Shown here: positions 50,406 through 59,716 of the stretch, piece by piece | Position numbering within the stretch: position 1 is the stretch's first letter | How the letters are laid out: every line of letters begins with the position of its first letter | Position numbers and translations under genes: made by a program | Source: Candidatus Jordarchaeia archaeon | GTDB taxonomy: Archaea > Asgardarchaeota > Jordiarchaeia > Jordiarchaeales > Jordiarchaeaceae | DNA length: 60,464 bases | Assembly: GCA_018383815.1 (NCBI GenBank) | Contig: JAHAWU010000005.1 | Span: forward strand, 1 to 60,464 | Direction: 5' to 3' | Notes under the pieces: model-generated | Told to the model about the DNA's origin: nothing | Database searches by the model: none | What the model saw: the letters and a program-made list of their open reading frames with translations, nothing else

Positions 50406-51737
50406 TTATACCTCCAACGATCTCCTTTTTTCGTGTAGTTTTTCAAAAATTTCCTTATTGTTTATGCATCCCGGATCCGGTGCGGTGATGTCTCCTAAAT
50501 AGTTGTAGGCTCTTGCCCTGCAACCTCCACAAACCCACTTGTACCCGCAGATTCCGCAGTGTCCTTTGAGCTGGGTTCTGTCTCTAAGAGTTTGGAGCAC
50601 TGGATGGGTGTCCCATATCTCTTCGAGGTCCTGTTTGCGGAGATTTCCCAATTCTATGGGCATGAAAACGCAGGGTTGCAGAGTACCATTAGGCCTAATT
50701 GCTGAGTACATTCTTCCCGCTCCGCATCCGCCGATAAATTCTCCCAGATCTTGTAGCTGGCCTGTAAGCATGGGGTTATAGAAGTGTCCGGGAATAATTT
50801 TACTCTCAGAATCCCTCTGTTCTTGTAAGGCTACTCTGGCAAATTGGGGTGCGGTAGATAGAACCTGCAATTTTCCACCACTGGCAAGCTTGCGCCACAA
50901 CGTTCTGAGTAGCTCTTCCCTCTCCTCTGGAGAGATGTCGTTTTCCACTATGAAGTGGCCTCTTCCAGTGGGGATGAAGTTGTAAACAATGTACCAGTCT
51001 GCGCCTACTTCCTCGCAAAGGTCTGCGATTCTGGGAATCTCATCATAATTTAAACTGGTTGCGGTGGTTGATATTTCCACAAAAAAGTCGTTTTCCACAC
51101 AGTTTTTTATTCCTTGAAGGGTTTCCTTATATGTTCCGGGTATGCCTCGAAAACTATCATGCGTTTCAGCAGTTGCCCCGTCAAGACTTATCTGTACAAA
51201 ACCCACACCGGCTTCCTTGAGCCTTCTTGCAGTCTCCCTAGTTATGAGAGTGCCATTTGACGCCACCGCCACATAAACACCGTTATCCCTCAAACGCTTT
51301 ATGGTATCAAAAATGTCCCCTCGCATAAGGGGCTCCCCACCCGAAAAAGAAACTGCGGTGACCCCAAAATCCGCAAGCATATCTGCAACTTTGAGTGTTT
51401 CCTCTCCGCTCAACTCGTCACTTAAGGGTTTACCGGCTGAGGCGTAGCAATGTTTACATCTCAGATTGCAGGCGTAGGTGTAGTCCCACACAATTAGAAA
51501 TGGTGCTCCGGGGACAAACGGTCTTCTCACACCATACTTGGCAACTCCCTTAATCACATCCACAAGACCGGTGCGCCAGTAACGATCCTTAAACCTGCTT
51601 TTCAAGACATCCTCCGAAACGCCGAATGCTCCACCACCCCTACCCACAGTCCAGCGAACCAATGGCAGCGCCACATGGCTACACAAAAAACAGGCGTCTT
51701 TCTTCACACCCGAGAAGAGTTCTAAGGCCACCCCCAA
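50406..51737 (-). CDS. Radical SAM/SPASM enzyme (NirJ/AhbD-like)
   Basis: The 443-residue radical SAM enzyme has Cys90, Cys94 and Cys97 in CNLRCKHC, which bind the SAM cluster. VSFSGGEPLMRGD and QISLDGATAETHD follow in the barrel. The C-terminal SPASM-type region starts with GGCGAGRMYSAIRPNGTLQPC and ends with CGICGYKWVCGGCRARAYN, binding auxiliary cluster(s). This architecture is shared by heme-biosynthesis enzymes NirJ and AhbC/AhbD and by peptide-modifying maturases. No other heme gene and no clear precursor peptide is nearby, so the branch cannot be decided. TTG 51737 follows GGATGGAG. Confidence 0.83.
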   Translation of the reverse strand: MGVALELFSGVKKDACFLCSHVALPLVRWTVGRGGGAFGVSEDVLKSRFKDRYWRTGLVDVIKGVAKYGVRRPFVPGAPFLIVWDYTYACNLRCKHCYASAGKPLSDELSGEETLKVADMLADFGVTAVSFSGGEPLMRGDIFDTIKRLRDNGVYVAVASNGTLITRETARRLKEAGVGFVQISLDGATAETHDSFRGIPGTYKETLQGIKNCVENDFFVEISTTATSLNYDEIPRIADLCEEVGADWYIVYNFIPTGRGHFIVENDISPEEREELLRTLWRKLASGGKLQVLSTAPQFARVALQEQRDSESKIIPGHFYNPMLTGQLQDLGEFIGGCGAGRMYSAIRPNGTLQPCVFMPIELGNLRKQDLEEIWDTHPVLQTLRDRTQLKGHCGICGYKWVCGGCRARAYNYLGDITAPDPGCINNKEIFEKLHEKRRSLEV

Positions 51738-51964
51738 ACGGCTTTCTCCATCCTTTTACACCTTCGAACCAGATGCCTTAATACAAAGCGCACAAACCGG
51801 TTATCAATAGTAGATTTTAACATGCGGGCAGAGGACTTTAAATCACTCACCCCTATTCCTCCTACCTACCATCCCAATTAGTGCGAAAGTATTAAATTTA
51901 CCAGCTGTTACCGTAATCCCTCTAATGGATATAAGGTTTATTATACTTTTCGATACTTAAAACA

Positions 51965-51986
51965 AAATTATTATAAATATTTTAAA
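51965..51986 (+). promoter_or_regulatory. TATA region of the broken SDR gene
   Basis: AAATTATTATAAATATTTTA includes a near-consensus TATA box 50 bases before ATG 52026. The promoter still looks intact although the gene behind it is broken. Confidence 0.4.
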
Positions 51987-52025
51987 TTGTTGCCCAACAT
52001 GAGAATGTTAAAGAAGGTTATTCCC

Positions 52026-52828
52026 ATGAAGGTAATGGATCTATTTAGACTGGATGGAAAAGTGGCCATTGTTACCGGCGGTGGAAGCGGAATCGGAAAA
52101 GCCATCACTGAGGGCTTAGTAGAGGCTGGAGCCAACGTGGTAATCGCCTCACGCAAATTCGAGGTTCTGGAAAAGACTGCCAAAGAACTCTCAAACCACA
52201 GTTCCCGCGTTGTGCCCGTGAAATGCGACCTAGGAAAAAATGGAAGACATAAACAACCTAGTCGCAGAAACCCTAAAAGAATTCAACGACATCCACATCC
52301 TCGTCAACAATTCCGGAATATCCTGGGGAACGCCCTCCCTAGAATATTCAGAGGAAAAATGGGACTAAATAATGAGAATTAACCTCAAAGCCACCTTTTT
52401 CCTATCCTAAAAAGTCGCCAACTATTGGGTAAAGAATAACAAAAAAAGGCAAAATCCTCAACATATCCTTAACCGCGGGTATGGGAGGCATACCCGAAGA
52501 GTTCATGCCCGTACCCGCCTACAGCGCATCTAAAGCAGGCCTAATAAAACTAACAAAGGATCTCGCCGTGAAGTGGGCCAAATACGGCATAAATGTCAAC
52601 GCCATCCTACCAGGATTCTTCAGAACCCGCATGACCGAATTCACATTCAAAAAGGGACTGGAAAAATTTGTATACTCCGCAATTCCCCTGAGAAGAGAAG
52701 GGCCTCCAGACGAAATCAAAGCCGCAGCCCTCCTACTCGTATCCCCCGCCTCAGACTACATCACAGGAGCCATCCTACCGCTAGACGGCGGAATGCTAGC
52801 CATGGTCATGAACATATGCTTCACATAG
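52026..52828 (+). pseudogene. Broken short-chain dehydrogenase/reductase
   Basis: Piece one has the NAD(P) motif [10 protein letters not shown] and ends in garbage after CDLGK. A frame change at six A near 52236 gives [20 protein letters not shown] and NNSGISWG. This is then cut by TAA after EEKWD (usual Lys) and by TAA after ATFFLS (usual Gln). A second frame change at seven A near 52441-52447 restores ILNISLTAGMGGIPEEF, the catalytic YSASK and the normal end PLDGGM. So two frameshifts in A-runs and two nonsense codons disrupt one SDR gene. All catalytic residues remain recognisable, so decay is recent. Start ATG 52026. Confidence 0.8.
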
Positions 52829-52920
52829 CACCTATTCTTTGGGAGGAAATGCATTTATATGTGGTGAAATTAATTACCATAACCAACTTTTTGGTTTGAA
52901 ATTGTTTTGAGGTGGAAGTT

Positions 52921-54012
52921 TTGAAGGCTCTTGTTTGGGATGGTGGTCCTTTTCCTGAGGGTTTCCAGATAAGGGATGTTGAGAAGAAGTCTCCGGGGAA
53001 GAACTGGGTTTCCATTAGGACTAAGCTGTGTGGGATATGTGGCTCAGATATTGGGATTATCAAGAGGAAGATGGCTTTCTTGGCGGATTTTCTTCCTAAG
53101 CCTTTAATTTTTGGGCACGAAATCGTTGGAATCGTTGACGAGGTGGGTGAGGGAGTGGAGCATTTGAAGGTGGGTGACCGGGTTACTGTGGATGCTGCTG
53201 GTGGCTGTGCTGAGTTGGGCCTTGAGCCCTGTGATATGTGTAAGATTGGCCTCTACAACCTGTGCTACAACCAGGCGGTTACTGGTGGTGGTGTAGGTTA
53301 CAGTCAGCTGAATGGTGGGGGCTTTGCGGAGTATTTTCTGGCTCACAAGTCTAAGGTTTACAAGATTCCAGATAATGTTTCTGACGAAGACGCCCTTCTG
53401 ACGGAGCCCTTAGCTACGGGGATACATTCCTGTTTTAAGGGGAATCCCTCTGGTAAAAAGGTTGCCGTTATTGGTGCGGGAACCATAGGTTTACAGCTTC
53501 TACAGGCGAACAGGGTGATGGGGGCGGATAGAATCTATGTGGCAACTGAGTTTGAGTATCAGGCTAAGCTGGCAGAGCAGCTTGGTGCAGATAAGGTGTA
53601 CTGTCTTGAGAGGGGAGATTTGCCCACTTTGGGAATAACTGTGGATAGCGGTAAGGGTGTGGATCAGACTTATGAGGGTGTGGGGAGCGAGCAGACTCTC
53701 AGGGACGCCATTGCCATAACGAAGCAGGGTGGACACATTATATTTGTGGGCATGATGGGAGAGGCTAAAATAGACTTTACCATGATAAACATTAAGGAAA
53801 TCACAATTCACGGAATATATGGCTACCCCTTCAAAGCAGAAGTTGTCCGCTCCCCGTTTGACATTGCACTAGAATGGGAGGAAAAGGGGAAGGTAAACAA
53901 CAGACCCCTACTTTCACACACCTTCAAACTGGAACAGTGGAAGGAAGCGTTCCAAGCGCAACTGGATAAGAAAAAGTACAAATCCACAAAAGTGGCATTC
54001 AAATACTTCTAA
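52921..54012 (+). CDS. Zinc-dependent alcohol dehydrogenase (MDR family)
   Basis: The zinc-type medium-chain dehydrogenase has about 363 residues. The catalytic zinc ligands lie in KLCGICGSDIG and FGHEIVG. The structural-zinc loop reads EPCDMCKIGLYNLC, with one Cys of the usual four replaced by Ile/Gly. The Rossmann motif is VIGAGTIGLQLL near 187. It oxidises alcohols or polyols, or works in reverse, with NAD(P). TTG 52921 is preferred because GAGGTGG lies just before it. It follows the broken SDR gene after about 90 bases. Confidence 0.86.
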   Translation: MKALVWDGGPFPEGFQIRDVEKKSPGKNWVSIRTKLCGICGSDIGIIKRKMAFLADFLPKPLIFGHEIVGIVDEVGEGVEHLKVGDRVTVDAAGGCAELGLEPCDMCKIGLYNLCYNQAVTGGGVGYSQLNGGGFAEYFLAHKSKVYKIPDNVSDEDALLTEPLATGIHSCFKGNPSGKKVAVIGAGTIGLQLLQANRVMGADRIYVATEFEYQAKLAEQLGADKVYCLERGDLPTLGITVDSGKGVDQTYEGVGSEQTLRDAIAITKQGGHIIFVGMMGEAKIDFTMINIKEITIHGIYGYPFKAEVVRSPFDIALEWEEKGKVNNRPLLSHTFKLEQWKEAFQAQLDKKKYKSTKVAFKYF

Positions 54013-54259
54013 ATTCAACCTTCTCCCCCTCTTTTTTGTTCTGGGAAGTTCAAAGAGCCCAAAAAAGATAACCAAGATACCAAACAGGCAAGCTGGAGCC
54101 TTACAAAACAAACTTTGAAGTATTAATGTAACCCCTAAAGCCTTTTTCCGCTGGTGGTGAGCCAAACTTTGGGGAGTGGAATGTCTTTGTAGCTTACTAT
54201 TCTTTTCTTCCTACTTTTAGTCATGGTAACTGGCGGATTAAGTTATCTAACAGTATGTT

Positions 54260-54730
54260 TTAGGTGCGTAATGTGGCAATTATTTTCTGGGGATCCATGA
54301 TTAGCTCTAGGGCGTGGATGGGGTTAATTACAATGATGTCCGCGTTTAAAATTGCTGAAGAGCATGCACCTTCCTCTCCAATTACTGCTATTCCCAGTTT
54401 TGCTTTTTTCAGCATGAGTTCGTCGTTTTTTCCATTTCCAACTGCAATGGTGTTTTCTGGGCCTAACTCCTCCACAAATTTTTCCTTAGCCACGTTTTCG
54501 GGTGAGGAGGACACCCGGCGATAATCTATCCCCAGCCTGTCTGCCAACTCTTTTAGGTTGCCTCTGGTATCAGAAGACATAATGAAAACGTTTACCTTCT
54601 GTGCTAATTGGCGAATTTTTTTCTCAACATCTTGGGAGATGGTGCCATTCATAGATAGGGTTCCGTTGAGATCAAAAACCACATTTTTTATCTCCACTTT
54701 TCCTATTCCGGGAACTTGGAACTCAATCAT
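54260..54730 (-). CDS. Soluble HAD hydrolase resembling a P-type ATPase phosphorylation domain
   Basis: The HAD-fold protein has about 156 residues. The nucleophile motif reads VFDLNGTLS, with Asn where phosphatases usually have a second Asp. Motif II is FIMSSDTRG and the metal site AVGNGKNDELMLKKA. This set matches stand-alone relatives of the P-type ATPase catalytic domain. ATG 54730 follows GGAGTGAG; a GTG four codons earlier is less likely. No membrane segments and no cation-transporter gene are close by. Physiological substrate unknown. Confidence 0.8.
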   Translation of the reverse strand: MIEFQVPGIGKVEIKNVVFDLNGTLSMNGTISQDVEKKIRQLAQKVNVFIMSSDTRGNLKELADRLGIDYRRVSSSPENVAKEKFVEELGPENTIAVGNGKNDELMLKKAKLGIAVIGEEGACSSAILNADIIVINPIHALELIMDPQKIIATLRT

Positions 54731-54875
54731 TGCCAAACTCACTCCTCTAATCCAACGAAAAAATTTTCAAAACTCGACTAATAAGCAAAGCCTAAATAAC
54801 TTAAAAAACTTCTTATGGAAGATGCTCACATTTGCCGACTGCCTATAAATTGGGTAATGAATTAATATTTTTAAA

Positions 54876-54966
54876 AACCTGCATAAGCTGCGCTTCTTAG
54901 ACAAACCAACATACGCTAGAGCGTTTCAGATAAAGCATGAAAATATGTTTTTCATAGCAAATTAAA
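54876..54966 (-). repeat. Hairpin-array repeat (copy B)
   Basis: Read on the minus strand this is a shortened copy of the array at 1329-1496. It has an ATGAAAA/TTTTCAT palindrome (54937-54955), the linker CTTTATCTGAA, a mini-hairpin ACGCT-CT-AGCGT (54913-54924), ATGTTGGTTTGTCTAAG, a mini-hairpin AAGC-GCA-GCTT (54885-54895) and ATGCAGGTTTTTAA. Loop bases differ from copy A while the stems are kept. It lies 50 bases beyond the stop of the FAD oxidase gene on the same strand, but copy A has no matching position. Confidence 0.7.
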
Positions 54967-55015
54967 ATAAAGGAAAAAGGTGAGGTATAATTTCTGGAGC
55001 CTTTTCTTTTGCTTT

Positions 55016-56602
55016 CTAATCTTTTTCTTTTGGTTTTTCTTCTGGTGCTGCGTAGAATGCGTGGTCTGACACATTTTTGGGGTCGAAGGATTTCTTGATT
55101 TTGCCTAGCCATGAGTGGAAGTTTCCATATATAGGCCCGAATATTTGGGCTAATTCTGGTCCTGGTCCTATTGGTACTCCGATTTTATTTTCTATTACTG
55201 CTATGGTGGCTTCTTCTATGTATTTGCGTGCAGCTTTTCTGGATTCTGGGTCGATGGGGTCGTATTCAAATAGTCCCTCGAAGTGGGAGAATTTGTTGTG
55301 CTCGTAGGGTCCTCCCCAAAAGTTCTCGCCGCAGCCGTCGTCGTGAAACACTTCTTCTTCGATATATTTTTTTCTGATTTGTTCTCCTATTTTTGCTCCT
55401 TTTACTGACATGTCCCAGGATGTGGCTGCTCCGAAGGAGGTGTGGAATTGTCCGGTGAGTCTGAATATTCTGGAGTTGTAGCACTGTGTAACTATGGCTA
55501 GAAGGATTAGAGGCATATTCTCGCTTAGTATGTATTCGAAGTATTTTCCATTTGTTTCCTCCACTATGCTCTTTAAAACCTTCTCCTGATATTCTAACTC
55601 TCTTTTGGATTCGGAGGCTAGAACAACGGTAAAGTAGTATCTGTAGGTTTCTATCATGTCATAGATTCCCTTCATCATTTCGTAGTACTCGTTGTTTGTT
55701 TTTCCCAGCAATAGTGGTATCATCATTGGGGTACAGGCCCTCCAAATAATGTATCCAATTTCGTTCTCACTCACTTTATACATGGCGTCAGCCTGTTGCT
55801 CCCAATTTTCCCAGTAAATAGTGTATATTTTGAAGTTCTCTGGAACCACCATCTCGTACTGGGGATTTTGACCCCTAATTTCTGGTTTCTTTGGGCCAGC
55901 CCAAGGATAGAGTTTGGTGGCGCACTTGGTGAATATTCCCAGTCCTCCCATTGTTCCATGCCATCCTCTCAGTAAGCCTCTGAGGCTGGGTCCAGGGCCA
56001 TCACCGCAGAACCAGCCCGCTTTGCTACCCAGTGAACCTAGTCTTAAAACTTCTCCTGTAGGGGTAACCCATTCTACTCCCAATAGGTTGCGGTTGTTCA
56101 TGCTGGTGTGGTAACCTTTATCTCCATATCCCATCATTGCTGTGCAAGAGGCCAAAACGGAGTGATTGGGTCCGGCACCTATTATGGCGCAGTCCAAACC
56201 CCTCTTCATAGCTTCAACTTGAAGCTGCATAGCTGTGACGTATGGTTCTACCACTGCATACATGTTTTTCTCATCAATCTCAATTATTCTATTCATTCTC
56301 CTCAAATCCATCTGTATAACTCCCTGAGTTACGATGCCGCTCCAAAAACCCCAACCGGTGCTATGCGGTTTTATCTTCACATTATGCTTGTTGCATATTC
56401 TCACTATTTCCTGAATCTCTTCGGTGCTTCCGGGTAAAATCACAGCCTCGGGCTGTGCGGGCATCCACTTAGCTGATTCGGGATTCGCCAAATCCGCCAA
56501 GTACTGATAGGAATACACTGTTAATATCACTGGATCATCTGAAATGTTTTCAGGCCCCACAACTGACTCCAACATTTTGTAAACCTTTCTCTTCAAAACC
56601 AT
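55016..56602 (-). CDS. FAD-linked oxidase, 4-cresol/vanillyl-alcohol-oxidase-like branch
   Basis: The flavoprotein has about 528 residues. The PCMH FAD domain (residues 40-230) includes KPHSTGWGFWSGI and GAGPNHSVLASCTAMMGYGDKG, the latter resembling vanillyl-alcohol oxidase relatives. The substrate domain is long and ends with a Lys/Glu-rich tail. ATG 56602 follows GAAGGAGGGTG and lies 4 bases after the Fe-S gene stop, so it is the third gene of a FAD/Fe-S/FAD operon. Having two different flavoprotein subunits with one CCG partner is unusual. Substrate is likely a hydroxy acid or aromatic alcohol, not known. Confidence 0.83.
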   Translation of the reverse strand: MVLKRKVYKMLESVVGPENISDDPVILTVYSYQYLADLANPESAKWMPAQPEAVILPGSTEEIQEIVRICNKHNVKIKPHSTGWGFWSGIVTQGVIQMDLRRMNRIIEIDEKNMYAVVEPYVTAMQLQVEAMKRGLDCAIIGAGPNHSVLASCTAMMGYGDKGYHTSMNNRNLLGVEWVTPTGEVLRLGSLGSKAGWFCGDGPGPSLRGLLRGWHGTMGGLGIFTKCATKLYPWAGPKKPEIRGQNPQYEMVVPENFKIYTIYWENWEQQADAMYKVSENEIGYIIWRACTPMMIPLLLGKTNNEYYEMMKGIYDMIETYRYYFTVVLASESKRELEYQEKVLKSIVEETNGKYFEYILSENMPLILLAIVTQCYNSRIFRLTGQFHTSFGAATSWDMSVKGAKIGEQIRKKYIEEEVFHDDGCGENFWGGPYEHNKFSHFEGLFEYDPIDPESRKAARKYIEEATIAVIENKIGVPIGPGPELAQIFGPIYGNFHSWLGKIKKSFDPKNVSDHAFYAAPEEKPKEKD

Positions 56603-56606
56603 CTTA

Positions 56607-57902
56607 TCACCCTCCTTCAACTCCCTCTCCGCGCATTGCCTCAAGTACCAGCTCCACTATATCATACAGTTTAATTTTCACCTTACCCTCTCTAATGGCG
56701 TCCCCTAGATTTATTTCACAGAAGGGACAAGCTGTAACCAGTGCTTCCGCCCCAGTTGCATTTGCCTCCTCTATTCTTTCAGCAGCAGCAAAAGAGGCCA
56801 GCTCGGGAAACGCTGCTTTTACTCCTCCGCCCGAACCACAACACCAGGAATACTCTCTAATTCTTTCCATCTCCACGAATTCCAGCCCTGGAATACTCCT
56901 CAGTATGTTTCTGGGTGGATCATAAACACCTTTAACCCCGAATCTAACTTCTTTAGGTGGATCAGTTATTATCAACTGTCCCATAACCTTCTTTTCCACG
57001 CCATTCCAAGGCACATGGGGCTCTGCAAGTCTGCCCAAGTGGCAAGGATCATGGTAGGTAGCCTTGATGGGGACTCTTTTTGAGAGTTTTATCTTGCCTT
57101 CCTTCATAAGTCGCTCAATGTATTCTGTGATGTGAAGAACATCAAAATTCATTTTTCCTATTGGGGGATAATAGGATTTGAACATGTGATAGCAGCCGGA
57201 GCAGGAAGTTACTACCTGCTTGACGCCGAGGCTGTTGAATTTTTCAATGTTATCCTTGGCATATTCTTCCATTAGTGCTTCATCTCCAATTTTGTACGCG
57301 GTGCTTGCGCAGCATAACTCCTCCTTTCCCAGGATTCCAAAATCTACTCCCGCATTCTGAAGTATGGTGGCTGTGGTTCTAGCTAAACCTGGAAGTCGGT
57401 AGGCCGAGGTGCATCCCACATAGTATAGTACCTCTGCTTTTTCATGGGACAGGTCTTTAATACTCATTCCCTCAGCCCACTCCTCCCGCTTCTTCCTCGG
57501 CTCCTTATACGGATTATCATATTCTCTAATGTCTTCTAGCAGGGTCTTATGTCTTGGTGGAATCCTTCCCTTTTCCACGCATTTAACCCTAAGTGCATGC
57601 ATTATCTCAAGAGGCTCCAAGTTTCCCCCATAGTTCATTTTGCAAGAAACATCGCAAGCACCACACATACTACACGTGTACACGATTCTGGCTAGCTCAT
57701 CTGTATAGTCTATTTTATTCTCCAAAAGGGCACAAGCTATTATTATTCGGCCTCCTCCGGAGTAGGCGTGGAAATTGTACTTCTGGATGCTGGGACAGGC
57801 GGCGGCGAATCTCCAGCTGGCAATTTTTGGTTGGGGAACCCATTTGCACAAAGAGCACCTATTGCATCTTAGCGTCTGAACATGATATTTTTCTAAACTC
57901 AT
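56607..57902 (-). CDS. CCG-domain Fe-S subunit (GlcF/HdrD-like), second copy
   Basis: The 431-residue Fe-S protein has two N-terminal 4Fe-4S motifs (CNRCSLC with Cys36, and CSMCGACDVSCK near 77) and two CCG domains (ELCCAST, SCSGCYHM, YHDPCHLGRL, WCCGSGGGVKAAFPELA, ACPFC). The second domain has an insertion after HLGRLAEPHVPW of about 30 residues not present in the copy at 21965. It lies between two FAD oxidases in one operon and probably accepts electrons from either or both. ATG 57902 follows GGAGGGATTGT. Confidence 0.87.
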   Translation of the reverse strand: MSLEKYHVQTLRCNRCSLCKWVPQPKIASWRFAAACPSIQKYNFHAYSGGGRIIIACALLENKIDYTDELARIVYTCSMCGACDVSCKMNYGGNLEPLEIMHALRVKCVEKGRIPPRHKTLLEDIREYDNPYKEPRKKREEWAEGMSIKDLSHEKAEVLYYVGCTSAYRLPGLARTTATILQNAGVDFGILGKEELCCASTAYKIGDEALMEEYAKDNIEKFNSLGVKQVVTSCSGCYHMFKSYYPPIGKMNFDVLHITEYIERLMKEGKIKLSKRVPIKATYHDPCHLGRLAEPHVPWNGVEKKVMGQLIITDPPKEVRFGVKGVYDPPRNILRSIPGLEFVEMERIREYSWCCGSGGGVKAAFPELASFAAAERIEEANATGAEALVTACPFCEINLGDAIREGKVKIKLYDIVELVLEAMRGEGVEGG

Positions 57903-57912
57903 ACAATCCCTC

Positions 57913-59382
57913 CTAGAAACACAATTTACCCGGATTCATTATTCCATTTGGATCAAATAGCTCCTTAACTTTCCTAAGGGCTATAGTGGTTTCAGCATCT
58001 CTACTATAAACCATATCCGCCCAGGGACCATAAGGCCTACTGAAAAACGCTCCCGAACTTACCAAGTTCTCACTAGCCCGAATAAACAATCTCTTAATCC
58101 TTTCCTCCTCTTCAAAGTCTGTTGGGTTATACATTAGGTCGAACTCGCAGTGGCACCCCACACCCTGCATTAGCGGTTGTATGTATACTCCGAGTTCTGT
58201 TTTGGGATACTTTTCCCCTTCAGCCACCTTGTACATTGCCTCGATGAAATTCGCTGTTCTGTTTAGCACAGTTAAGAAGAATATTTCCTGGCAACACCCT
58301 TTGTACTTGAATTTCCAATATTCTCGGGAAAAACTCTTCAATACTTTGAGCACTTCATCACCACTAATTCCCGAAATTGATGTCTGAAGCTCTAACCCAA
58401 ATTGCTGAGCAATGTCTTTAGCATCCTTCTCCTGATACTCCACCCTCTCCTCAGCAAACTTCTCGAACCCTGAAATGTTAAGAATAAGCACCCATTGTGG
58501 CAAATCACGGGAAAGATTCCCTATCTCCTCCGCCTTCTCTGCAACCATATTAGCCAGATGGAAGTTGTTCACCAAAAATAATTCTTCGCCCAGACGCCGC
58601 CTCAAAATACCATACGCAAACTCAATCAGATTTTCAATACTGTCTGAAGATACAAAGAACAGCCTCTCCAGACTCGGCAATAACCCCACCCCCACAGTTG
58701 CCCAAGAAACAATACCCAGCGTTCCCTGAGCACCCTGAACAAGCCTCACTGGGTCAAAACCACCCGGCCCCATCGCACTCTTCAATGCAGAACCCGCAGC
58801 CAAAAGATCCTCCACTGTTCCCGGACCTGAGGCCTCACCCGTTCTGAGGATATCACAGGTTCCAAAAACCACCTCTATACAAAATAGGGGGTCAAGCATA
58901 TCCCAGTGATCCTTTGGTATGGTGATGGGTTCCCTCTCAAGGTAGCTTGTCAAAGCAGACTTTGTAGAACGTGGCAGCAGCGGCGTATAGGGCCTCAAGC
59001 CATATTTCTCCAGCTCAGACCTTAATTGATCAAAAGTCACTCCCGGCTCAACCATAGCCACCTTGTTTCTTCTGTCAACTCTTAAAATTCTGTTCATTCG
59101 GCACAGATTTACAATTACTCCTCCAAGGCTTGGAATGGTGTCTCCACGGAACCTCGGACCACCAGGAGAACTGATAGGCGTCAAAGGGATTCCATGCTCA
59201 TTTGACCATTTGATGATTTTTTGAATCTCAAAAACATCCTTGGGAAAAATCACACCTAAGGGTTTTCTCTGGGGAACAAAGCTATAATCTCTAGAGTAAT
59301 TATCGAGTACTTCTGGATCCTCAACTACGTTCTCAACACCAACAATTTCCTTTAATTCTCCAAGCTCCTCCAAACAAACCAC
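57913..59382 (-). CDS. FAD-linked oxidase, GlcD-like, first gene of the operon
   Basis: The 489-residue flavoprotein has a PCMH FAD domain in which the usual glycine-rich loop is modified (TPISSPGGPRFRG near residue 71). The C-terminal signature DPNGIMNPGKLCF is intact. It differs from the copy at 20469 in the region of residues 120-170 (LEREPITIPKDHWDMLD), suggesting another substrate. GTG 59382 starts the frame behind an AT-rich promoter region. The Fe-S subunit starts 10 bases after its stop and the second FAD subunit follows, so three genes form one operon. Confidence 0.86.
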   Translation of the reverse strand: MVCLEELGELKEIVGVENVVEDPEVLDNYSRDYSFVPQRKPLGVIFPKDVFEIQKIIKWSNEHGIPLTPISSPGGPRFRGDTIPSLGGVIVNLCRMNRILRVDRRNKVAMVEPGVTFDQLRSELEKYGLRPYTPLLPRSTKSALTSYLEREPITIPKDHWDMLDPLFCIEVVFGTCDILRTGEASGPGTVEDLLAAGSALKSAMGPGGFDPVRLVQGAQGTLGIVSWATVGVGLLPSLERLFFVSSDSIENLIEFAYGILRRRLGEELFLVNNFHLANMVAEKAEEIGNLSRDLPQWVLILNISGFEKFAEERVEYQEKDAKDIAQQFGLELQTSISGISGDEVLKVLKSFSREYWKFKYKGCCQEIFFLTVLNRTANFIEAMYKVAEGEKYPKTELGVYIQPLMQGVGCHCEFDLMYNPTDFEEEERIKRLFIRASENLVSSGAFFSRPYGPWADMVYSRDAETTIALRKVKELFDPNGIMNPGKLCF

Positions 59383-59716
59383 CCAAAAATTAATAAATTA
59401 AATTTAAATTCCATAAAAAATTATTTAAATATTATTAGGCAAGAGATTAAACACCACCTTGGAAAAAGATAAGCTCGAAGAGTTACCCAAAAAACGGAAC
59501 AGATTCGAGCAATCACAATACTATAAAGAGTAAATAAGCAACCACAATTTTCAATTCCAAACTTGTCCAACATCGCAAGTTATAATGTACTTTCATAGTT
59601 ACGATAATAGAAGGCTGGTCAATAGTTTCCCGAATATGTTACAATCACAGTTTGGTTTAAAGGAGACTTTCAACAAAATAAGGGAGGCTGTTTATTTCCG
59701 AGAGAAATTTCGAATT
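59383..59716. other. AT-rich intergenic region
   Basis: The first 60 bases on the minus strand carry TTTAAATTTAATTTATTAA, the probable promoter of the FAD/Fe-S/FAD operon. The rest, between two genes on the same strand, shows no gene; short protein-like frames are present but end quickly and lack ribosome sites. Confidence 0.3.
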
